Part shown: positions 7,210 to 16,119 of the stretch, piece by piece
Layout: each line of letters starts with the position of its first letter
Position numbering within the stretch: position 1 is the first letter of the stretch
DNA from: Maricaulis salignorans
GTDB lineage: Bacteria > Pseudomonadota > Alphaproteobacteria > Caulobacterales > Maricaulaceae
Assembly: GCF_900103475.1 (NCBI RefSeq)
Contig: NZ_FNHG01000012.1
Location: 1-64,000 of the forward strand
Reading direction: 5' to 3'
Length of the DNA: 64,000 bases
The notes under the pieces: generated by a model
Databases searched by the model: none
Told to the model about the DNA's origin: nothing
The model's input: the letters and a program-made list of their open reading frames with translations, nothing else
Program-made: the position numbers and the translations under genes

Positions 7210-8739
7210 ATGACACGTGATCAGGATATTGCCGGCTCGAATGAGGGCCGGGTGACCGGGCTTGGCTCGGGTGCCCGGGGCGATCTTGATTTGTTCGATG
7301 TCATTGCCCTGGCATGGTCGGAGAAGGGTTTTATCGCCCTGATTTTTGCCCTTCTGTTTGCCATCGGTGTGGCGCTCTCGCTGACCATGCTCAAGCCGAG
7401 CTATGAAGCGCGCTCCAGCCTGATGATTCTCCAGGATGACAATCCGACGCCGGCCACGGCCGGAGCCGGCGGCGCCTTTACGCTCGCCCAGGTGATGCAG
7501 TCGGAAAGCCAGTTGCTCAGCTCGGCAACGGTGTTGCGGCGGGCCCTGGCGGAAATCGGACCTGGCGCGGTCCTTGGAGCCGGCGCTGGCAGCGATGCCA
7601 CGACCTCGGCGCTGAGGGCGATGTCCAATTCCTTCTCGCTGTCACGCGAACCCAATTCAACCGCGATCAATGCCAGCTATACCGCTGACACCGCAGACCG
7701 TTCGGCCCTGGTCCTGAATGCGATCATCGACGCCTATCTCGATTACCGCGAGGAAGTCCTGATCGAAACCGGCGTGCGCGGCCTGTCGGTCCGGCGTGAG
7801 CAGGCGAATGCCGCCGTCGAGGACGCGCAGGCCGCGCGCGATGCCTTCCTGCTGCGCCATGATTTGTCGAATTTCGAAATCGAACAACAGACCACCGATG
7901 CGCTGGTCGGCAATCTGACCGACCGGGTCAATACCTCCAGCGCCAATCGGGACTCAGCGCTTGCCGGCGCCCAGGCGATCCGTGAACGTCTGCGCAGCGT
8001 TCCGGAGAATATCGAACTTTATGTCGAGAACGGTGTCGATGCGGTTCTGCTCGATCGTCAGTCCGAACGTGCCCGGCTCCTGGCCCGATATCAGACCGGT
8101 GCGCCAGCCGTTATTGCGCTGGATCGCGAGATCGCGGCGATTGAGGCCTTTCTTGCCAGCGGCGCCTCTGATGGCCGGGGCCAGAGCCGGACCGGTCCCA
8201 ATCCGGTCAGGCAGTCGCTCGAAACCGATCTGGCCACCCGCGAAGCGAATGCCCGCGCCGAAGCATCCATGCTGGCGGCGCTGGAACAGCAATTGCGCGT
8301 CAATCGCGATGAGGCGGCCCGTCTGCGCCAGCTCGAACCGGAATTCACCCGGCTTGAACAGAATGTGGTCGCCGCCGAGGAAGCCGCGGCAATCGTCGCC
8401 GGCCAGGAAGCGACCGCGTCCGCACGCCGTTCCTCGACTCTGGGCGGTGCTGATGCCGTCCGCTTGATCGACCGCGCCATGCCGCCCTTGCAGGCCAAGT
8501 CGATGAAGAAACTGGGCCTGATCGCGGCCTTCGTTCTGGCAGCCGGTGTCGCGCTGTTTGCCGGACTGATGCGCGGCTATTGGCGCGTCTATATCGCTGC
8601 GGGCGGGATACCCGCCACCACGAGCACGCGGCAGTCCGCGCCGACATCGGCAGCTGAAGTGGCCGCACCGCGGCATCCAGCCAATGATCTGCCCGCGGAT
8701 ATTCCGATCCTTGCGCGCGTTGCCGAACGCACCGCGTAA
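7210..8739 (+). CDS. hfsA: Wzz/GumC-type polysaccharide co-polymerase, HfsA candidate
   Basis: 509 aa. Two TM segments bracket a long coiled periplasmic domain: TM1 around residues 39-60 (IALIFALLFAIGVALSLTML) and TM2 around 434-456. Between them lie a Wzz motif region (KPSYEARSSLMIL) and Ala/Glu/Arg-rich coiled coils. No C-terminal tyrosine kinase domain is fused; the ATPase-like partner is the next gene. In this arrangement the protein contacts the Wza-like channel and sets chain length or links polymerase to export. A ribosome site GGAAGG precedes 7210. Divergent with hfsD; followed by hfsB and hfsC. Confidence 0.8.
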   Translation: MTRDQDIAGSNEGRVTGLGSGARGDLDLFDVIALAWSEKGFIALIFALLFAIGVALSLTMLKPSYEARSSLMILQDDNPTPATAGAGGAFTLAQVMQSESQLLSSATVLRRALAEIGPGAVLGAGAGSDATTSALRAMSNSFSLSREPNSTAINASYTADTADRSALVLNAIIDAYLDYREEVLIETGVRGLSVRREQANAAVEDAQAARDAFLLRHDLSNFEIEQQTTDALVGNLTDRVNTSSANRDSALAGAQAIRERLRSVPENIELYVENGVDAVLLDRQSERARLLARYQTGAPAVIALDREIAAIEAFLASGASDGRGQSRTGPNPVRQSLETDLATREANARAEASMLAALEQQLRVNRDEAARLRQLEPEFTRLEQNVVAAEEAAAIVAGQEATASARRSSTLGGADAVRLIDRAMPPLQAKSMKKLGLIAAFVLAAGVALFAGLMRGYWRVYIAAGGIPATTSTRQSAPTSAAEVAAPRHPANDLPADIPILARVAERTA

Positions 8740-8811
8740 GCAGCGCGTTAACCGTGTTGGCCGCAAGCTGATCCGGATGCCAATGGAATCACGCCGGACG
8801 CGAACCAGTTC

Positions 8812-9441
8812 ATGAATTTGACAGCCGAATTGTCCCAGCTGATTGATCAGCTCGAACCGATCGCCCGGCCGGGCGGACAGGGCCGTGCCCTCATGGTCAT
8901 GGGTTCACGCCCCGGCGCCGGGGCCTCGACCGTCGCGCGCGAACTGGCCCGGCTGGCGGCCTTGCGCTCGCAACGTGGTGTCTGGCTGTACGATCTCGAT
9001 TTTGCCGGGAACGCGCAAGCGCGCGCCGCCCGCGTCCAGGGTCCGGCGTTTGACGCCGCGCTGGGACGCGATCCGTTCTGGGCACTCCAGACCGGGGCCG
9101 GGCGGGCACGGATTGTCGCGCGCCAGTCGGTCGTCGCCAATCTTTTCGTGACCGAATTGCAGAGTGAGCCCGGTGCGCTCGAGGGCGTGGCCCTGCGCGC
9201 AGCGCCCGATTACTGGACGGCCGTGCGCCAGTCGATTGACCTGGCGATCATTGATGCACCCAGCCAGACCACAACACCGCTCAATCTGGCCGCAGATCTT
9301 GATGGCGTGATCCTGGTGGCCGATGCGCGCGACCCGAATGGAGCCGGTTTGCAGGCGCGGCGCGCCGCGATCGAGGCGAGGGGCGGTGTCGTCGCCGGTC
9401 TGATCCTCAACCGGACGGAACGTATCCAGAGCGCAGCATGA
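8812..9441 (+). CDS. hfsB: Degenerate CpsD/CapB (BY-kinase-like) protein, HfsB candidate
   Basis: 209 aa with the P-loop NTPase layout of the ATPase half of bacterial tyrosine kinases. The Walker A region (residues 31-40) reads GSRPGAGAST, where the family has PGEGKS/T; the catalytic lysine is Ala38. A Walker A'-like LYDLDFAG (about 59-66) and a Walker B-like LAIIDAP (about 144-150) remain. The tyrosine-rich C-terminal tail of true BY-kinases is missing; the protein ends NRTERIQSAA. So it is probably a structural partner of HfsA rather than a kinase. It overlaps hfsC by 4 bp (ATGA). Confidence 0.75.
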   Translation: MNLTAELSQLIDQLEPIARPGGQGRALMVMGSRPGAGASTVARELARLAALRSQRGVWLYDLDFAGNAQARAARVQGPAFDAALGRDPFWALQTGAGRARIVARQSVVANLFVTELQSEPGALEGVALRAAPDYWTAVRQSIDLAIIDAPSQTTTPLNLAADLDGVILVADARDPNGAGLQARRAAIEARGGVVAGLILNRTERIQSAA

Positions 9442-10712
9442 GCCCGATCGCCGCCCGCGAACCGCTTTTCCTGAGCGTGTTGCGGCAGGCGCCCGGATTG
9501 CGCTCGGTGCGCTTCGTCGAGGCCGGATTTACCGTTCTCGGGCTGTTTCTCTTCTCCCAGGCGCTGATCGGACCGTTGTTTGCGCCGTCCGGCAGTGAGG
9601 AAACCTCGATCATCCTGCGCCTGATGTGGTTGCCGGTCTATGCGGTGACCCTTGTGCTGATGCTGGCTCGGCCGGGCGCGATCCTGCGCACGCTCAGCGG
9701 CAATCTCCTTGTTCTCATGCTCATCGGTTTGATGGCGGTGTCGGTGACGTGGTCGGTTGCGCCGGATGTGACGATCCGGCGGTCCTTTGCGCTGGCGATG
9801 AGTTCCTGTTTCGGGCTCTGGATGGCGTCACGCTGGAGCTGGCGTGAGATGATCCTGCTGATTGCCTCGACCTTTGTATTGCTGGCGCTTGCCAGTGCCA
9901 TGATGGCATTGGCCGTACCCTCGATGGGGGTCGATCATGAGGTTCACGCTGGCGCCTGGAAGGGCGTGTTCTGGGAAAAGAATACCCTCGGCGCGGTGAT
10001 GGCCTGGGGCGCAGTCAGCGGCTATGCCGCCAGCCGGGTTGACCCGAAGCACTGGCTGTTCTGGATGGGATGCGCGGTGATGTGCGTCGCGCTCGTCCTG
10101 CTCTCCACCTCGAAGACGGCGCTGTTGTCCTGCCTGCTCGGAACCGGGATTGCGGTCGGGATCGCCCTGTGCCGACGCGGCTTCGGCTTTGCCTCCCTGA
10201 TGATGTTTCTCGGGCTGACGGGCGGGATCACCATCGCGATGATCCTGCTGGTTGCACCGGTTGAGGCATTGCAGGCGCTCGGCCGCGACGCGACGCTGAC
10301 GGGGCGGACCGATATCTGGGGCGTCCTGATCGAGGAAATCCGCGCCGTGCCCTGGACCGGCTATGGCTATAGAGCCTTTTGGGTCGCGGATAACGGACCG
10401 GTCTTCTGGGTGCGCCAGGCGACAAACTGGGATGTGCCGACGGCGCATAATGGCTGGATCGAGATCGCGCTGGCGATCGGTATCCCCGGCGTTGTTCTGA
10501 CCGCTGTGGTCTATCTTCAGGCCTTCCTGCGCGGGGTCGGGCGGATTTTTCGCGGACCGGAAACCTATTGGGCGCTGGCGTTTGTCGCCATGCTTTTCCT
10601 GGTCAGCATCAGCGAGAGCAATCTCGTGCAGCAGAACTCGCTCGGCTGGGTCCTGTTCGTGGCGACATCTGCCAAGCTGGCTGAGCGCCGCGACGGTTCC
10701 GCCAGCCGCTAG
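9438..10712 (+). CDS. hfsC: O-antigen ligase/polymerase family (Wzy-like) protein, HfsC candidate
   Basis: 424 aa, about ten hydrophobic segments. The large periplasmic loop contains the Wzy_C/WaaL landmarks: FWEKNTLGAVMAWG, TGRTDIWGVLIEEI and the conserved H in TAHNGWIEIALAIGIPG. In a Wzx/Wzy pathway this enzyme joins repeat units on the periplasmic face of the inner membrane. It overlaps the preceding hfsB start/stop (ATGA at 9438), implying translational coupling. It ends convergently to a glycosyltransferase gene. Ligase and polymerase cannot be separated by sequence; the cluster favours polymerase. Confidence 0.8.
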   Translation: MSPIAAREPLFLSVLRQAPGLRSVRFVEAGFTVLGLFLFSQALIGPLFAPSGSEETSIILRLMWLPVYAVTLVLMLARPGAILRTLSGNLLVLMLIGLMAVSVTWSVAPDVTIRRSFALAMSSCFGLWMASRWSWREMILLIASTFVLLALASAMMALAVPSMGVDHEVHAGAWKGVFWEKNTLGAVMAWGAVSGYAASRVDPKHWLFWMGCAVMCVALVLLSTSKTALLSCLLGTGIAVGIALCRRGFGFASLMMFLGLTGGITIAMILLVAPVEALQALGRDATLTGRTDIWGVLIEEIRAVPWTGYGYRAFWVADNGPVFWVRQATNWDVPTAHNGWIEIALAIGIPGVVLTAVVYLQAFLRGVGRIFRGPETYWALAFVAMLFLVSISESNLVQQNSLGWVLFVATSAKLAERRDGSASR

Positions 10713-10769
10713 CCGCGCCCTGTCTCCAATACCCGTCGATCAGGCCCCGTTTCAGGCAGCCGCCGGCTG

Positions 10770-11714
10770 TCAAGCCGCGGCGCTACCGGGATCCTGCGCG
10801 GAGGCCGTGTTGGCCTGTCCGTAGAATTTAGGCTCCAGACCTCTGAACCAGAGCACTTTCCCCGCACCCTGCACGGCCTTGTCGAGCGCCTTGACCGCCA
10901 GGGCCCGGCGCACCGGCAGACTCAGGAGGGCGAGCGGTGCGAAGGCCAGGATCTGTGCCAGGCCGACCGCCATCCAGAACGCGATTCCGGCCCGATCAAC
11001 GGCGTCTGGCCGGGCGCAATTCTGCGTCGCGCCCTGGCCGAAGGCAAAGCTGCGTGAGAGCAGGTGCGACCAATTGGTCCGGCTTTCGCCGACCACTTCG
11101 ACAGCTTTCGCGCGCGACGACCAGCCGAAGCGGGCGCCCTGTGCGGCGAGCAGGGCGAAGAAGGCGTCATCCTCGCCGCCGATCTGGTTGAGCGCCGGGT
11201 CGAAGGGCTGGTCGGGCAGTTTGAAGGCGTCGCGATCGATCAGGGAATTGCCACTGCCGAAGGGCTCATCAAGCAGGCTGTCGGCGGCGGGGCCGGTACG
11301 TGAATACAGGCGCGTGGCAAGCTGGCCGGGCAGGCTCGCCGGTGCGTTGACCTCGGCGCGCAAGGGCCCGAACACCACCTGAGCGTCGAGCGTCCGGGCG
11401 GTTTCGAGCAGGGCGCCGAGCCAGTCAACGCTGGCGACTTCGTCGTCATCGAGCAGGGCGATATAGCGTCCGCTGGCGGCAGCAAAGCCGGCATTGCGGG
11501 CATTGGAAACGCCCGGCCTTGGCTCGTGCACATAGATGACGGGGCAGCGCGCGACGGCATTGGCATTGGCGGCAATCGCCCTTGCGGAGGCCTCCGGGGA
11601 GTTGTCGACGATGATGATTTCGTCGGGGCGGTGCGATTGCGCCAGCACGCTCTGGACCGCGACGCGCAGGCCTTCCGGCCGGCGGAATGTCGGGATCATC
11701 ACGGAAATACTCAT
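10770..11714 (-). CDS. Family 2 glycosyltransferase of the holdfast cluster
   Basis: 314 aa from the ATG at 11714, which overlaps the stop of the upstream deacetylase gene (ATGA); a longer frame exists but lacks domain support. The GT-A fold begins at once: ISVMIPTFRRPEGLRVAVQS, the nucleotide-binding IIIVDNSPEAS, and the DxD-type LLDDDEVASVDWLGAL (residues about 94-109). A C-terminal hydrophobic stretch (ILAFAPLALLSLPVRRALA) may anchor it to the membrane. It is last in the F-G-H operon. It could correspond to an HfsL-like enzyme, but the sugar specificity is not readable. Confidence 0.8.
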   Translation of the reverse strand: MSISVMIPTFRRPEGLRVAVQSVLAQSHRPDEIIIVDNSPEASARAIAANANAVARCPVIYVHEPRPGVSNARNAGFAAASGRYIALLDDDEVASVDWLGALLETARTLDAQVVFGPLRAEVNAPASLPGQLATRLYSRTGPAADSLLDEPFGSGNSLIDRDAFKLPDQPFDPALNQIGGEDDAFFALLAAQGARFGWSSRAKAVEVVGESRTNWSHLLSRSFAFGQGATQNCARPDAVDRAGIAFWMAVGLAQILAFAPLALLSLPVRRALAVKALDKAVQGAGKVLWFRGLEPKFYGQANTASAQDPGSAAA

Positions 11715-12478
11715 GCGGCGTCTCCAATCTCTGCCATCGCTGCGGCAACCGTCAGCACGCGGGCGCCGCTGCGCTCGACAGCGGCACACACCCGCTCGAG
11801 CTGGGCCGGCGTACAGCCCCATTGGGTTGGTTCGTCCTGCACATCATGCAGGTAGAAGATCAGCCATCCCGGGTGCTCGACCAGGCTTTCGGCCGCGTCG
11901 ACAGCGCGGGCGATGCCGGTTTCGCCACCATCGACGGGTACCGATTTGAGCAGGCTGCGATCGCTGTCACCGCGATTGATCGCGGCGTGGACGCCGCGCA
12001 GTGAGGTGAAGCGCTGGGCCAGCAAGCGCTTGGCCGCAGGCGTTGTCTCGCCATAGGGATAGGCGAAGCTGTCCAGCTTGCCCTCATAACCCAGTTCGCG
12101 CAGGGCCTGATGATTGCGCTCGATATCGGCCAGCAGCGCGTCGGCACCGACGCGTGATCCGTCGATATGCGTATGGGTGTGACAGCCGATTTCATGACCT
12201 GTGGCGACAAGGCGTTGCAGATCACCGGCATCGAACATGTCACCGTGATGGGTGCGGGTGCCCGCATAACCGGCCGAGGCGTAATACGTGCCGCGCCAGC
12301 CATGGCTTTCCAGGATCGTCGCACCGTTCAAGGCGGCCGATTTGGGAAAATCATCGAAGCTGAAGCTGACGATGGCATGATCAAGGTCGACGCTCAGCGG
12401 TGCGCGCGCCGCGAGCCGCGCCCAGCGGCGGTTCAGCTTCGAGACCAGGCCTCCGCCGGGATTATAGGGCGTGTCCAT
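11711..12478 (-). CDS. hfsH: NodB-type polysaccharide deacetylase, HfsH candidate
   Basis: 255 aa from the ATG at 12478, whose A is shared with the TGA of the upstream gene. NodB homology motifs are intact: MT1 SFSFDDFPKS (Asp42, Asp43), MT2 GHEIGCHTHTH (metal ligands His100 and His104), and MT3-like FAYPYGE. These are the metal and catalytic residues of carbohydrate esterase family 4, which removes N-acetyl groups from GlcNAc units. In Caulobacter HfsH deacetylates holdfast and this affects adhesion. No signal peptide is visible, so it probably acts on lipid-linked units in the cytoplasm. Confidence 0.85.
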   Translation of the reverse strand: MDTPYNPGGGLVSKLNRRWARLAARAPLSVDLDHAIVSFSFDDFPKSAALNGATILESHGWRGTYYASAGYAGTRTHHGDMFDAGDLQRLVATGHEIGCHTHTHIDGSRVGADALLADIERNHQALRELGYEGKLDSFAYPYGETTPAAKRLLAQRFTSLRGVHAAINRGDSDRSLLKSVPVDGGETGIARAVDAAESLVEHPGWLIFYLHDVQDEPTQWGCTPAQLERVCAAVERSGARVLTVAAAMAEIGDAA

Positions 12479-13422
12479 CAAATCGCCTCCGCGGCCCAGC
12501 TGGCGCGCCAGAGCTTGAGCGCTGCCGTGCGCAGCCGCACTGGCAGGCCCTGGCTATTGGCCAGCCGAGCCCACAGGCCGCGCAGCAAGCCCTGAAAGGG
12601 AATGATGCCAAGCGTACGGGCCGCGCGGGCGCCGGGCAGGACTGCCAGATGCGGATGCTTTTCCAGCAGGCGGGCATAGTTGACGGCGCCATCGCGGAAC
12701 TTCTGCAACAGGGATTCAGTGGTCTGAAGGCCGGCATGGCTGGCCGGATTGTCAAAATGGATCAGAATATGGTTGCGCGCCGCGCGCACGGCCCAGTCGA
12801 CATCCTCAAAACCCCAGCCGGTGAATCCGGTGTCGAACGGGACGCCGCGCATGACACTGGCGCGCACCAGAAGATTGCTCGAGCAATAGGCGGTGGGGCC
12901 GATCAGGGCGCGGGCCGCCGCGTCTTTCTCGTCGCTTGTGCGGGCGAGAACCGCGTGCAGCTGATAGCGCCGGTCATCGGGCTCGGCGGTTTCATAACCA
13001 CCAAAGGCGGCGTCGAAATCATCCAGTTCGATGCGTTCGAGATAGGCATCGAGAAAACGGTCATCGCCGGGCTGCATGTCGGCATCGAGATAGAGCAGCC
13101 AGCGGCCGCGGGCCTGGCGGGCAAGCAGATTGCGCCCGGCCGAACGGCCAATGTTCTCGGCTGCGGTGAGGAGCCGGGCCGGGGCGCTGAGCGCCCGGAT
13201 TGTGCGCGATACGGCTTCGTTAAGGCCCGGATCGGGACAGCCATCATCGAGCAGCACGATCTCGATGTCGCGGCGCACGCCGATCAACGGGTTGAGCGCG
13301 GCGGCGAGGGCCGTCGGATCATCGCGATAGAAGGGCACCAGAATGGACAGGACCGTGCGGTCGGATCGCTGCCAGGCGGTATTGGCCAGTTCGGCAAATG
13401 GCGTCTGTGATGTGTCCGTCAT
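12478..13422 (-). CDS. hfsG: Family 2 glycosyltransferase, positional HfsG
   Basis: 314 aa from the ATG at 13422, which overlaps the flippase stop by 4 bp. GT2 landmarks: VLSILVPFYRDDPTAL, IVLLDDGCPD, NIGRSAGRNLLARQARG, then the DxD in LLYLDADMQPGDD (about residues 113-125). A later FTGWGFEDVDWAVRA matches the ED acceptor-side motif of GT-A enzymes. In the Caulobacter locus hfsG sits between hfsF and hfsH, as here, and this is the basis for the symbol. The cluster has a second GT2, so the two could be swapped functionally. Confidence 0.72.
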   Translation of the reverse strand: MTDTSQTPFAELANTAWQRSDRTVLSILVPFYRDDPTALAAALNPLIGVRRDIEIVLLDDGCPDPGLNEAVSRTIRALSAPARLLTAAENIGRSAGRNLLARQARGRWLLYLDADMQPGDDRFLDAYLERIELDDFDAAFGGYETAEPDDRRYQLHAVLARTSDEKDAAARALIGPTAYCSSNLLVRASVMRGVPFDTGFTGWGFEDVDWAVRAARNHILIHFDNPASHAGLQTTESLLQKFRDGAVNYARLLEKHPHLAVLPGARAARTLGIIPFQGLLRGLWARLANSQGLPVRLRTAALKLWRASWAAEAI

Positions 13423-14876
13423 GATTGGGCCCCCGCCGGTTTCATCAGTGCACGTGCATCGGCCAGCCAGCTGCGGCAGTCCGCGATATTGAAAGCCAGC
13501 GCGCTGGCGACATAGACAAGCGCGCCGGTCATTGCCTGGGCGACAAGCATCAACCATGCCGAACCGATGACCGGCAGCGCGTAAACGGCCGCTGCCATGA
13601 TCCCGGTCGCTGCTGCGGCCCGGATCCAGTCAGCCCAGGGCAGGGGCAGCGCGAAGTGTTTGCGGCCCAGCCAGGCGCAGATGAGCAGGGCAATGAAATA
13701 CGCGATCACGGTTGCGGCTGCGGCGCCGGCAATGCCGAACATCGGAATAAAGACCAGGTTGAGGCCGAGATTGAGCACGGCAGCACCGGCCATGATGACA
13801 GCCATGCTGGCGGTGCGGCGCTTCAGTGTGAAAGCTTCGTGGAAATAATAGGTCATCATCCCCTTCATCAGGCCCGACAAGGCGATCCAGGGCATGATAA
13901 GGGCGGCCTGTTCACGCAGGCTTTCACCGATGATGATCGTGGTCAGCGGCACGGCAACCAGCGCCAGCCCGGCGGCGGCCGGGAAAGCGATCAGGGCCAT
14001 CAGCCCGGCCGCGCGGCCGGCGACGTCGCGCGCGGCTTCCGGTCCCTGGCTCTCCAGCGCCTTGATCGTCAGCGGCCACACGGCGGCGCCGAACCAGATG
14101 AAGATGACATCGAGCAACCGGTCCGCGAGGCCGTATCCGGCGGCATACATGCCCACTGCACCTTGCCCGAGGAAGGCGGCGATCAGGAAACGGTCGCCGA
14201 CCGAGAGCAATTCTTCAAAGACGAGCGAGGCCGAGACCGGCGCCCCGTAGCGCGCATAGACCTGGGCGCGCACGACCTGGCGACGGCCCCTGGCGGCGCG
14301 GCGCAGCATGACCGGCAGGTCGACGATGAGCGCGATCGCGGCGGCGATGGCCGAGCCCATGAAAATGCCGGCGGCGCCCAGGTCCGTTGTGAAGATAATA
14401 CCGACGCCAATGATGAAACCGCCCATCAGATAGCCGGCCTCCAGCGCGGAGAAGCGGGCGATCTCGCCGGCGGCGCGATGCGTCACCAGGCCGATCTGCA
14501 GCAGGGCCCGCAGCAGCAAGGCCATCGCCGCGAAAGCCAGAACGGTTTTCAGGCGCGCATCAAAGGGCAGCCAGACCAGCGCGGCGACAATCAGGATCGC
14601 TCCCGCCAGCGCCATCAGCAGGAAGAGAGCATAGGCCGTCGCCAGATGGTCGCCGAGGCGGCGGCGCGCGTCGGCACGGGCGTGGAAACGCGCGATCGCG
14701 GCTTCCAGCCAGGTGAAGGTCGTGATGTGAAACAGGGAGAGAGCGGCCAGCGCCAGCGCGTACTGACCGTAATCATCCGCCGACAGCAGACGCGTGAAAA
14801 TCGCCACGCCGCCGAAGCCGACAATCACCTGGGTCAGTTGTACGGGAAGATATCCCAGAAGATGCCGTCCAAGCAT
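13419..14876 (-). CDS. hfsF: Polysaccharide flippase (Wzx/MATE-like), HfsF candidate
   Basis: 485 aa from the ATG at 14876. An in-frame ATG at 14945 has no ribosome site, while 14876 is preceded by GGAG with 6-nt spacing and is followed at once by TM1 (LLGYLPVQLTQVIVGFGGVA). About 12-14 TM helices follow, with the polysaccharide-biosynthesis signature (TRLLSADDYGQYALALAA) near the N-terminus. Wzx proteins flip undecaprenyl-linked repeat units across the inner membrane. First gene of a minus-strand operon with three ATGA/TGATG overlaps (F-G-H-GT2). Divergent from the acyltransferase across 163 bp. Confidence 0.82.
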   Translation of the reverse strand: MLGRHLLGYLPVQLTQVIVGFGGVAIFTRLLSADDYGQYALALAALSLFHITTFTWLEAAIARFHARADARRRLGDHLATAYALFLLMALAGAILIVAALVWLPFDARLKTVLAFAAMALLLRALLQIGLVTHRAAGEIARFSALEAGYLMGGFIIGVGIIFTTDLGAAGIFMGSAIAAAIALIVDLPVMLRRAARGRRQVVRAQVYARYGAPVSASLVFEELLSVGDRFLIAAFLGQGAVGMYAAGYGLADRLLDVIFIWFGAAVWPLTIKALESQGPEAARDVAGRAAGLMALIAFPAAAGLALVAVPLTTIIIGESLREQAALIMPWIALSGLMKGMMTYYFHEAFTLKRRTASMAVIMAGAAVLNLGLNLVFIPMFGIAGAAAATVIAYFIALLICAWLGRKHFALPLPWADWIRAAAATGIMAAAVYALPVIGSAWLMLVAQAMTGALVYVASALAFNIADCRSWLADARALMKPAGAQS

Positions 14877-15039
14877 GAAACGCTCCGCTCGCCTGTAACG
14901 CGAAGCTTGCAAGATGAGTGCCGCGTGAAAGGGGATTGTCGCCATCGTCGCCCGCGTTCACCCCGCGATAAGGCATCGCGCGTTATAAAGGTGAAAGGCT
15001 CGGTCAAGTCGGGCCGGAAGTTTAAGCGGAATCAAGCTT

Positions 15040-16119
15040 ATGGATGTTGGATCAAAACGACCCAGTGAATTGAGTCCCGCCGAGAAACAGGCCTGGCGGG
15101 CCTTTGTCGCGGCCGATGAGACACTGGCCAGTCCGTATTTCGCGATTGAATTCGCGGAGTGCTGTGAAGAAGCCCGCGATGATACGCGTGTGCTCGTCAT
15201 TCGCAAGGCGGGGCAGATCGTCGGCTTTTTGCCCCTGCACACGGGCAAGCTGGGCTATGCGCGGCCGCTGGCGGGGCCGATGGGGGATGTGCAAGGACTG
15301 ATCGCCGAGCCCGGCGTTGAAATCGACCTGCGGCGGGCGCTGCGCAAGGCGAGATTGCCGCTGTTTGCCTTTCATTCCGCATTGGCGAGCCAGAAAGTCT
15401 TCCATGACCATGCGGACGAAATCCGCGGTTCCTGGATGATTGATCTCTCCGAGGGCTTCGACTCCTGGGAGGCGCGCCGCGGCCAGGTTGTGCCCAAGGC
15501 GATGCGAACCCTGCGCTCGCGCCGGCGCAAGCTGGACGAGCTGGAGGGCGGCTATCATTACGTGATGGAAGACAGCAATCCGGAAGTTTTTGACCGGATG
15601 CTCGAATGGAAGCGGCAACAATACGACTCGACGCAAGTTTTCAATGTGTTTTCCGTCGACTGGACACGCGACCTTCTCAAAGCTGTACTGCGCCGCAAGG
15701 GTGAGTTTTTCTCCGGCAGCTGTTCATCGCTCTATGTCGGTGACGAGTTGGTGTCGGTTCATATCGGGATGGAGACCGACCGGCTCTCGCATTACTGGTT
15801 TCCCGCCTACCACGCGGACTATGCCCGCTTGAGCGCGGGTGTGTTGCTGCTCACCGAGGCCGCGCGCTCGGCGGCGGCCAAAGGACATCGGGCCGTCGAG
15901 CTCGGGCCCGGCGACTTTCAGTTCAAGCGCGATTTGTCGAGCTATCAGGTCGGGCTGGCGAGCGGCTGTGTCGCCCATCTGTCATTGATGTGCGTAACCC
16001 GGGATGCCGGCCAGGCCCTGACCCGGGCGGCCGAGGCCTCGCCGCTTGGCCCAATTCGGCACTGGCCGGGCAAGTTGATGCGCAAGATTGACCGGATCAG
16101 CGGATTTTACGCGTTGTGA
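15040..16119 (+). CDS. hfsK: FemAB/CelD-type GNAT acyltransferase, HfsK candidate
   Basis: 359 aa. An N-terminal segment, then a GNAT fold of the Acetyltransf_6 (BcsL/CelD) type: LVIRKAGQIVGFLPLH (about residues 48-63), FDRMLEWKRQQYDST, then LYVGDELVSVHIGME and a C-terminal LELGPGDFQFKRDL-like motif (here VELGPGDFQFKRDL, about 285-298). Such enzymes N- or O-acylate sugars in polysaccharide clusters. HfsK of Caulobacter is a FemAB-type acyltransferase affecting holdfast cohesion, hence the symbol. It is translationally coupled (GTGA) to the next gene, a GH5-like hydrolase. Confidence 0.75.
   Translation: MDVGSKRPSELSPAEKQAWRAFVAADETLASPYFAIEFAECCEEARDDTRVLVIRKAGQIVGFLPLHTGKLGYARPLAGPMGDVQGLIAEPGVEIDLRRALRKARLPLFAFHSALASQKVFHDHADEIRGSWMIDLSEGFDSWEARRGQVVPKAMRTLRSRRRKLDELEGGYHYVMEDSNPEVFDRMLEWKRQQYDSTQVFNVFSVDWTRDLLKAVLRRKGEFFSGSCSSLYVGDELVSVHIGMETDRLSHYWFPAYHADYARLSAGVLLLTEAARSAAAKGHRAVELGPGDFQFKRDLSSYQVGLASGCVAHLSLMCVTRDAGQALTRAAEASPLGPIRHWPGKLMRKIDRISGFYAL

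Noticed and set aside
12400-13410. Open frame of 336 codons opposite the GT2 gene
   Set aside because: A shadow of the GT2 coding frame; no ribosome site and no domain.
13425-15068. Open frame of 547 codons on the plus strand opposite the flippase gene
   Set aside because: The minus-strand flippase is well supported; this translation is hydrophilic and low in complexity with no recognisable fold.
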